From positions 1 through 18,857 of the forward strand of contig CANMFV010000003.1 of assembly GCA_947496835.1 (NCBI GenBank): a stretch of 18,857 bases of DNA, given 5' to 3'. Position 1 is the first letter of the stretch; every line of letters begins with the position of its first letter. Positions 14,703 to 18,857 of this stretch are shown piece by piece. Below the pieces are notes generated by a model. That model searched no databases and was not told the DNA's origin. It saw nothing but the letters and a program-made list of their open reading frames with translations. The position numbers and the translations under genes are program-made. The DNA is from Flavobacteriales bacterium. GTDB lineage: Bacteria; Bacteroidota; Bacteroidia; Flavobacteriales_D; Crocinitomicaceae.

Positions 14703-16039
14703 ATAATTATTTGATCAAAGCCGGGATTATTGTCAACGAAGGAAAACAATTTGTTGGAGATGTCTTGATCCTAAATGGCCGTATCGAAAAAATAGCATCA
14801 AGTATTGATTTGCACAATGGCGTAAAAGAAATCAACGCAGAAGGGAAGTTTGTGCTTCCGGGATGTATTGATGATCAGGTGCATTTTCGAGAACCAGGTT
14901 TAACGCACAAAGGAACAATATTTACCGAATCAAGAGCTGCTGTAGCTGGGGGGATTACCTCTTTTATGGAAATGCCGAATACCGTTCCAAATGCCTTAAC
15001 TCAAACCTTATTAGAAGATAAATATAAAATCGCTGCGGAAACATCCTTAGCTAACTACTCCTTTTTTATGGGGGCTTCTAATGATAATTTGGAAGAAGTT
15101 CTAAAAACAAACCATCAAAATATTTGTGGTATAAAGATCTTTATGGGTTCATCAACAGGAAATATGTTGGTGGATAAAGAAGCAGTCTTAGAAAGCCTAT
15201 TTTCACGTGTTTCCATGCTCATCGCAACACATTGTGAAGACGAATTAACCGTCAGAACAAATATGGCCCTATTTCAAGAGAAATACGGTGAAGATATTCC
15301 AATTGAAGCACACCCTAACATCCGTAGTGCAGAAGCGTGTTATCTTTCCTCTTCTTTGGCTGTTTCACTAGCTAAAAAGTATCAATCTAGGTTACATGTT
15401 TTGCACATTTCAACGGAGCGCGAAGCACATTTATTCGACAATACATTGCCTTTAGAGAAAAAACACATTACAGCCGAAGCGTGTATTCACCACCTTTGGT
15501 TTTCTGATCAGGATTATACGGAAAAAGGGAACTTCATTAAATGGAATCCAGCCGTAAAAACAGCAGCGGACCGTGAAGGAATATGGAAAGCCGTACTTGA
15601 AGACCGCATTGATGTCATCGCGACTGATCATGCGCCGCATACACTTGAGGAAAAGTCGAATAAATACTTGAGTGCACCATCCGGTGGACCACTGGTTCAA
15701 CACGCTTTGATTGCCATGTTAGATAAAGCATTAGAAGGGCGCATTAGTATTGAAAGAGTTGTAGAAAAAATGGCGCATGCACCTGCCATTTTATTCAGAA
15801 TTCAAAACCGTGGATTTTTACGTGAGGGATACCACGCAGATGTGGTTATTGTCGATCCAAACCGTAAAACCACCGTTCACAAAGAAAATTGTTTATCGAA
15901 ATGTGCTTGGTCACCTTTCGAAGGGTATACTTTTTCAAATGCCATAGATACCACTTTTATAAATGGACGTATTGCCTACTCTAAAGGAGCGTTTTTTGAA
16001 GGGAATTCAGGTGACCGTCTACTATTTACTATTTCGTAA
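14699..16039 (+). CDS. pyrC: Dihydroorotase
   Basis: An amidohydrolase-fold enzyme that cyclises carbamoyl aspartate to dihydroorotate in pyrimidine synthesis; 446 residues from the ATG at 14699. Metal and substrate residues are seen in DDQVHFREPG (57-66), Lys146 in KIFMGSSTG, His178 in ATHCED, His236 in LHIS and Asp310 in ATDHAPH. The usual HxH of the first motif reads QxH here (Gln60, His62). I believe this form is common in Bacteroidota dihydroorotases, so activity is still expected. A GTG at 14675 would extend it by eight residues, but the ATGA overlap with the GT2 gene favours 14699. The next gene starts in the last base of its stop. Confidence 0.93.
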   Translation: MNNYLIKAGIIVNEGKQFVGDVLILNGRIEKIASSIDLHNGVKEINAEGKFVLPGCIDDQVHFREPGLTHKGTIFTESRAAVAGGITSFMEMPNTVPNALTQTLLEDKYKIAAETSLANYSFFMGASNDNLEEVLKTNHQNICGIKIFMGSSTGNMLVDKEAVLESLFSRVSMLIATHCEDELTVRTNMALFQEKYGEDIPIEAHPNIRSAEACYLSSSLAVSLAKKYQSRLHVLHISTEREAHLFDNTLPLEKKHITAEACIHHLWFSDQDYTEKGNFIKWNPAVKTAADREGIWKAVLEDRIDVIATDHAPHTLEEKSNKYLSAPSGGPLVQHALIAMLDKALEGRISIERVVEKMAHAPAILFRIQNRGFLREGYHADVVIVDPNRKTTVHKENCLSKCAWSPFEGYTFSNAIDTTFINGRIAYSKGAFFEGNSGDRLLFTIS

Positions 16040-16368
16040 TGAAATTATCAATCATACTCTGTTGCCTTACTTTTTTGCTTGCTTGTCAATCACAAACAAC
16101 AAAAAAACGAGTTCAATTGATTGAAAAAGAAAAAATGAGTCGTGTATTAGAGGAAGTTTTACTCTTGGAAAGTTATTACCAAAGCAAACACGGTATTCCA
16201 GGTATGTATAAAGATGCATTGGATGAATCGTTAAGCGCAGTATTTAAAAAACACCATGTTACAAAGAAGCAATTCAAAGAAAGTTATGTGTATTATGCGA
16301 GTCAACCAGAAGTTTTTAAAGAACTCAACACTTCCATAATGGACCGACTTAGCCGACAGGTTCCTTAA
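16039..16368 (+). CDS. DUF4296 family lipoprotein
   Basis: A 109-residue protein with a lipoprotein signal (MKLSIILCCLTFLLAC, Cys16 as lipid site) and a helical charged domain. The pattern of a short helix (MSRVLEEVLLLESYY), a variable loop and a C-terminal helix pair (KKQFKESYVYYASQPEVF) fits DUF4296, a family of unknown function found after pyrC in many Bacteroidota. Its ATG shares the last A of the pyrC stop. Its stop codon overlaps the murI stop on the other strand by four bases (TTAA), so no terminator separates the convergent genes. Confidence 0.88.
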   Translation: MKLSIILCCLTFLLACQSQTTKKRVQLIEKEKMSRVLEEVLLLESYYQSKHGIPGMYKDALDESLSAVFKKHHVTKKQFKESYVYYASQPEVFKELNTSIMDRLSRQVP

Positions 16369-17189
16369 AAACTATGATGTACAGAAGAAACTGGATATCC
16401 TAGAAAACGTTCAGCCTTCTCATTAAAAACGACTGAAGACTCTGAACTGTAAAATGTACGACTGCCATTTTTAGATAGTTTTTCTTCCATTTCTGGATGT
16501 GCAGCTAAGTATTCTTTTAATTTCTCTGCTACAATCGGACCTTGCGACACAATATTTATGTGTTTTCCTGCGATTTCCTGTATCTTTTCTTTAATTACAG
16601 GATAATGCGTGCATGCTAGGATTATCGTGTCTATAAGCGGGTCTTTCGCTAAAATAGCACGGACATCCTCCTCAATGAATTGGATTCCGGCAGGATGAAG
16701 GTGTTTTTCGTTCTCAATCAGGGGGACCCACATTGGGCACGCATGTTGTGTCACATGAATATCAGGAGCGAATTTTTTTAATTCGATGACATAAGATTGA
16801 CTTTGAATGGTGCCTGTCGTTCCTAAAACCCCAACATGGCGGTTTTTGCTTAAAAATCCGATTTCTTCTGTGCTAGGGCGAATAACACCTAAAACACGAT
16901 TGTCTTCTAAAATTTTAGGCAAGTCTTGCTGCTGTATGGTTCGCAGTGCTTTGGCCGAGGCTGTGTTGCAAGCAAGAACAACTAGCGGACAACCCTGGTC
17001 GAATAAAAATTGAACAGCTTCTAACGTAAATTCATATACAACATCAAAAGAACGATTGCCATAAGGTGCTCTGGCATTATCTCCGAAATACAAATAATCA
17101 TATTGAGGAAGTAATTTCTGTACCTCTTCGTAAACGGTAAGCCCACCGTATCCTGAGTCAAAAATCCCAATTGGCGCATTTTTATTCAT
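16365..17189 (-). CDS. murI: Glutamate racemase
   Basis: Makes D-glutamate for peptidoglycan. The family motifs are complete: IFDSGYGGLTV with Asp11 and Ser12, YFGDNARAPYG (34-44), the first catalytic Cys in LACNTAS (Cys74) and the second in LACTHYP (Cys193). The length of 274 residues is normal. The start has a consensus -7 box four bases upstream. It follows the two ompH-like genes, an arrangement common in Bacteroidota, but a terminator and its own promoter suggest at least partly separate expression. Confidence 0.95.
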   Translation of the reverse strand: MNKNAPIGIFDSGYGGLTVYEEVQKLLPQYDYLYFGDNARAPYGNRSFDVVYEFTLEAVQFLFDQGCPLVVLACNTASAKALRTIQQQDLPKILEDNRVLGVIRPSTEEIGFLSKNRHVGVLGTTGTIQSQSYVIELKKFAPDIHVTQHACPMWVPLIENEKHLHPAGIQFIEEDVRAILAKDPLIDTIILACTHYPVIKEKIQEIAGKHINIVSQGPIVAEKLKEYLAAHPEMEEKLSKNGSRTFYSSESSVVFNEKAERFLGYPVSSVHHSF

Positions 17190-17193
17190 GATT

Positions 17194-17201
17194 CAAAACT
17201 A
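17194..17201 (-). promoter_or_regulatory. -7 element TAGTTTTG for murI
   Basis: An exact TAnnTTTG match on the minus strand, four bases (AATC) before the ATG at 17189. The expected -33 region falls in the terminator hairpin of the upstream gene and shows no TTTG. The transcript would be leaderless or nearly so. Confidence 0.6.
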
Positions 17202-17204
17202 AAC

Positions 17205-17232
17205 AAAAAAGGCAATCACATGGATTGCCTTT
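17205..17232 (-). terminator. Terminator after the ompH-like pair
   Basis: A perfect 10-bp stem AAAGGCAATC/GATTGCCTTT with a five-base loop is followed by six T on the minus strand. On the plus strand the stem is followed by TTTCATTTTTT if the stem's own T residues are counted, so it may also stop antisense transcription coming from the pyrC side. Confidence 0.88.
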
Positions 17233-17254
17233 CATTTTTTAACGTATTTTGTGT

Positions 17255-17770
17255 TTATTTTTTGATTGCTGTCGCATCCAAAATTAACAACTCTGTTATC
17301 ACTTCATTAGTAATGTCCATTCCTCCTTTGTAATACATGGTCATAGAAGATTGATCCAACACGTAGTTTAATTTTTTTCGTTCCGCTACGATTTCAATCG
17401 CTTTTTGTACGCGATCCAAAATTGGTTGATTTAACTGTTGGCTATATGTTTTTAATTCTTGTTCTAATTCAGCTTGGCGCGTTTCCAAATTTTGTTGCAT
17501 GCGCATCAATTTATTTTGCTCATTTTCTTTAATCATAGGAGGCATATCATTTCCTTTTTCCATGAAAATTTTATACGCTGATTCGAATGCCTTTTGCATT
17601 TCTTCAAGCTCAGACACTCCTGATTTTTGAATTTGATCCAATTGAGCTACTGCTGTTTTGCGGGAAGGCATTGTATCCAACAATTTTTGTGAATCCACAT
17701 GTGCCACTTTCGATTGAGCTGCTGCTCCAAATCCAATAAATAAAACCAATCCAAATAGTAAATTTTTCAT
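17255..17770 (-). CDS. OmpH/Skp-like periplasmic chaperone, second copy
   Basis: A signal peptide (MKNLLFGLVLFIGFGAAAQ, cleavage after Gln19 or nearby) precedes a long helical, coiled-coil region with the OmpH layout: a first strand KVAHVDSQKLLDTMP, two charged helical arms, then KLNYVLDQS and a short C-terminal strand and helix. Skp-type proteins hold unfolded outer-membrane proteins in the periplasm. It starts 12 bases after the previous ompH-like gene. The pair after BamA is common in Bacteroidota. Confidence 0.92.
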   Translation of the reverse strand: MKNLLFGLVLFIGFGAAAQSKVAHVDSQKLLDTMPSRKTAVAQLDQIQKSGVSELEEMQKAFESAYKIFMEKGNDMPPMIKENEQNKLMRMQQNLETRQAELEQELKTYSQQLNQPILDRVQKAIEIVAERKKLNYVLDQSSMTMYYKGGMDITNEVITELLILDATAIKK

Positions 17771-17782
17771 TCTTGTTATATG

Positions 17783-18295
17783 TTACTTTGTTATACCCAT
17801 TTCTTCGAGAACAGATTCACTCATGTCAAACTCTTTCTCTGCATAAACCAAATTGCTTTGGTTCGATTTATCAAAAACAAAGGAATATCCTTCTCTCTTT
17901 GCTACTTTTTTCATCGCTGTATAAATACGATCTTGTATTGGCTTCACCAACTCTTGTCTCTTTTGAAAATAATCTCCTTCAGAACCGAAATGCTGCGTTT
18001 GAAGATCAATGGCATCTTTCTCCAACTTATCTATTTCCGTTTTTCTTTTTTCTTTTTCCTCTTTTGGAAGAAGGACTTCCTCTCTATCGAAACTAGCTTT
18101 TTTTGTTTTTATTACTGCGTAACGCTCTTCGATTTCTTTCGTCCAACGTTCCGCCATTTTATCCAGGCGTTCTTTCGCTTCAACATATTCTGGAACATTT
18201 TTCAAGATGTAATCAGAATCAATAAACGCATACGTTTGTGCATTGGCAAAACGCATGCCAAAAAACAGGATAAAGAGAAAACAATACTTTGCCAT
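17783..18295 (-). CDS. OmpH/Skp-like periplasmic chaperone, first copy
   Basis: A 170-residue protein with a signal peptide (cleavage near ANAQ, residue 20), a start strand YAFIDSDYILKNVPEY, a charged coiled coil (about 38-120) and a closing segment GYSFVFDKSN. It is a paralog of the next gene and is expected to deliver outer-membrane proteins to the Bam complex. It follows bamA by 50 bases; a weak -7-like TAACTTCG (18320-18327) lies 24 bases upstream of the ATG, but co-transcription with bamA is likely. Confidence 0.92.
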   Translation of the reverse strand: MAKYCFLFILFFGMRFANAQTYAFIDSDYILKNVPEYVEAKERLDKMAERWTKEIEERYAVIKTKKASFDREEVLLPKEEKEKRKTEIDKLEKDAIDLQTQHFGSEGDYFQKRQELVKPIQDRIYTAMKKVAKREGYSFVFDKSNQSNLVYAEKEFDMSESVLEEMGITK

Positions 18296-18345
18296 ATAAA
18301 AATTGTTTCTAAAGAACGGCGAAGTTAAACAATTATTGTAATATT

Positions 18346-18857
18346 CTATAATTCACCTAAGTTCATTCCTATTGTGAAGCTCAGTTTTGGATAGAACCCT
18401 TTGTTCGTGATTGAAGCGTCTGATCCAGATCCGGATGTTGAACCAGCTCCACTAGCCCAACTATCTAATTTATCAAATCCAAAGCCGTAATCTAATCCTA
18501 GCATACCAAACATCGGTAAGAAGACACGTATTCCAACTCCCGCTGCACGTTTTACATTAAATGGATTGAATTTATCAAACGTTGGATACGTATTTCCTGC
18601 CTCTAAAAATGTTAACGCATAAAATGTCGCCTGTGGATTTAATGAAATAGGATAACGTAATTCCAAGGTGTATTTAGCAATAATTGGATCGCCACCATTA
18701 GCAGAAATACTTTGGTCATCGTACCCTCTTAACGCAATGATTTCACGCCCTCCTAATTGATTCACGCCGGATAAACCACTTCCTCCCATTGAATACCGAT
18801 CGAAAGGAGTTAAGCCCTTTGCTTTGTTGTACATGCCTATGTAACCGAAGCCAAAAC
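18346..18857 (-). CDS. bamA: BamA outer-membrane assembly factor, C-terminal part
   Basis: The frame is open to the end of the window, so the protein begins outside it. The visible 169 or so residues form the last strands of a 16-strand barrel: a segment with GGREIIALRGYDDQ, the strand YTLELRYPISLNP, YALTFLEAGNTY, the VRF/RG-like region KRAAGVGIRVFLPMFGMLGLDYGFGFD and the final strand. The barrel repeats and the position before two OmpH-like genes identify it as BamA (Omp85). The last residue is Leu (NLGEL) rather than the usual aromatic of barrel C-termini. A Gly/Ser-rich loop (GAGSTSGSGSD) sits before the last strand. Confidence 0.9.
   Translation of the reverse strand, partial: FGFGYIGMYNKAKGLTPFDRYSMGGSGLSGVNQLGGREIIALRGYDDQSISANGGDPIIAKYTLELRYPISLNPQATFYALTFLEAGNTYPTFDKFNPFNVKRAAGVGIRVFLPMFGMLGLDYGFGFDKLDSWASGAGSTSGSGSDASITNKGFYPKLSFTIGMNLGEL

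Noticed and set aside
17773..18328. Long plus-strand frames opposite the first ompH-like gene, rich in Phe and Tyr
   Set aside because: They mirror the Lys/Glu-rich coiled coil on the coding strand, which gives open, Phe-rich antisense frames.
18296..18345. Separate promoter for the first ompH-like gene (TAACTTCG at 18320-18327)
   Set aside because: Only seven of eight positions match, the distance to the start (24 bases) is unlike the others here, and no -33 element or upstream terminator is visible; co-transcription with bamA is simpler.
1..18857. Search for tRNA, rRNA, CRISPR arrays, insertion sequences, phage genes or toxin-antitoxin pairs
   Set aside because: No cloverleaf, regular spaced repeat, transposase, terminal inverted repeat or toxin-like gene was seen by eye; gene content and order are those of a core region.

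Overview
The window looks like chromosomal core sequence of a Bacteroidota bacterium, most probably order Flavobacteriales and perhaps the Fluviicola/Crocinitomicaceae side of it (genus-level placement is inference). The evidence is a type IX secretion sorting domain on a surface protein, promoters of the Bacteroidota type (TTTG, about 19 bases, TAnnTTTG), no Shine-Dalgarno sites, moderately low GC, and gene orders I know from flavobacteria: ctaB/cox3/cox3/cox4/SCO/DUF420, prs/rplY, GT2/pyrC/DUF4296, and bamA/ompH/ompH/murI. I see no tRNA, rRNA, CRISPR array, insertion sequence, phage or integration site.

Layout. (1) 1-960: the 3' end of a secreted protein with two tandem carbohydrate-binding-like domains and a sorting tail, closed by a strong terminator. 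(2) 1069-1428: an unrecognised 119-residue protein with its own promoter. (3) 1495-7289: a terminal-oxidase biogenesis operon with heme O synthase, two Cox3-like subunits, a subunit IV, two SCO-like proteins, a DUF420 (CtaM-like) protein and a His-bearing four-helix membrane protein. The catalytic subunits Cox1 and Cox2 are not in the window. (4) 7302-9303: a dCMP deaminase and a C-terminal processing protease. (5) 9309-12198, minus strand: an ABC exporter coupled to a cytosolic substrate-binding-like protein, followed by a possible 37-residue membrane peptide. (6) 12318-13857: PRPP synthase and ribosomal protein L25, closed by a terminator. (7) 13989-16368: a dolichyl-phosphate-mannose-synthase-like GT2, dihydroorotase and a DUF4296 lipoprotein. 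(8) 16365-18857, minus strand: the C-terminus of BamA, two OmpH/Skp-like chaperones and glutamate racemase.

How the genes fit together. Group 3 is one functional unit: CtaB makes heme O, the SCO proteins serve copper delivery to CuA, DUF420 is an oxidase maturation factor, and Cox3/Cox4 are structural. It holds two paralog pairs (Cox3 and SCO), and in each pair the upstream member has lost family-defining residues while the downstream member keeps them. PRPP synthase, dihydroorotase and dCMP deaminase all belong to nucleotide metabolism. BamA and the OmpH proteins act in outer-membrane protein assembly and MurI in peptidoglycan precursor supply.

There is no obvious new defence or mobile system. 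The points most worth a second look are the repeat-built insertion in the first Cox3-like protein, the paired degenerate/canonical paralogs, the two fixed distances (4 or 10 bases) between the -7 element and the start codon that suggest leaderless or near-leaderless transcripts, and the exporter coupled to a binding protein without a signal peptide.
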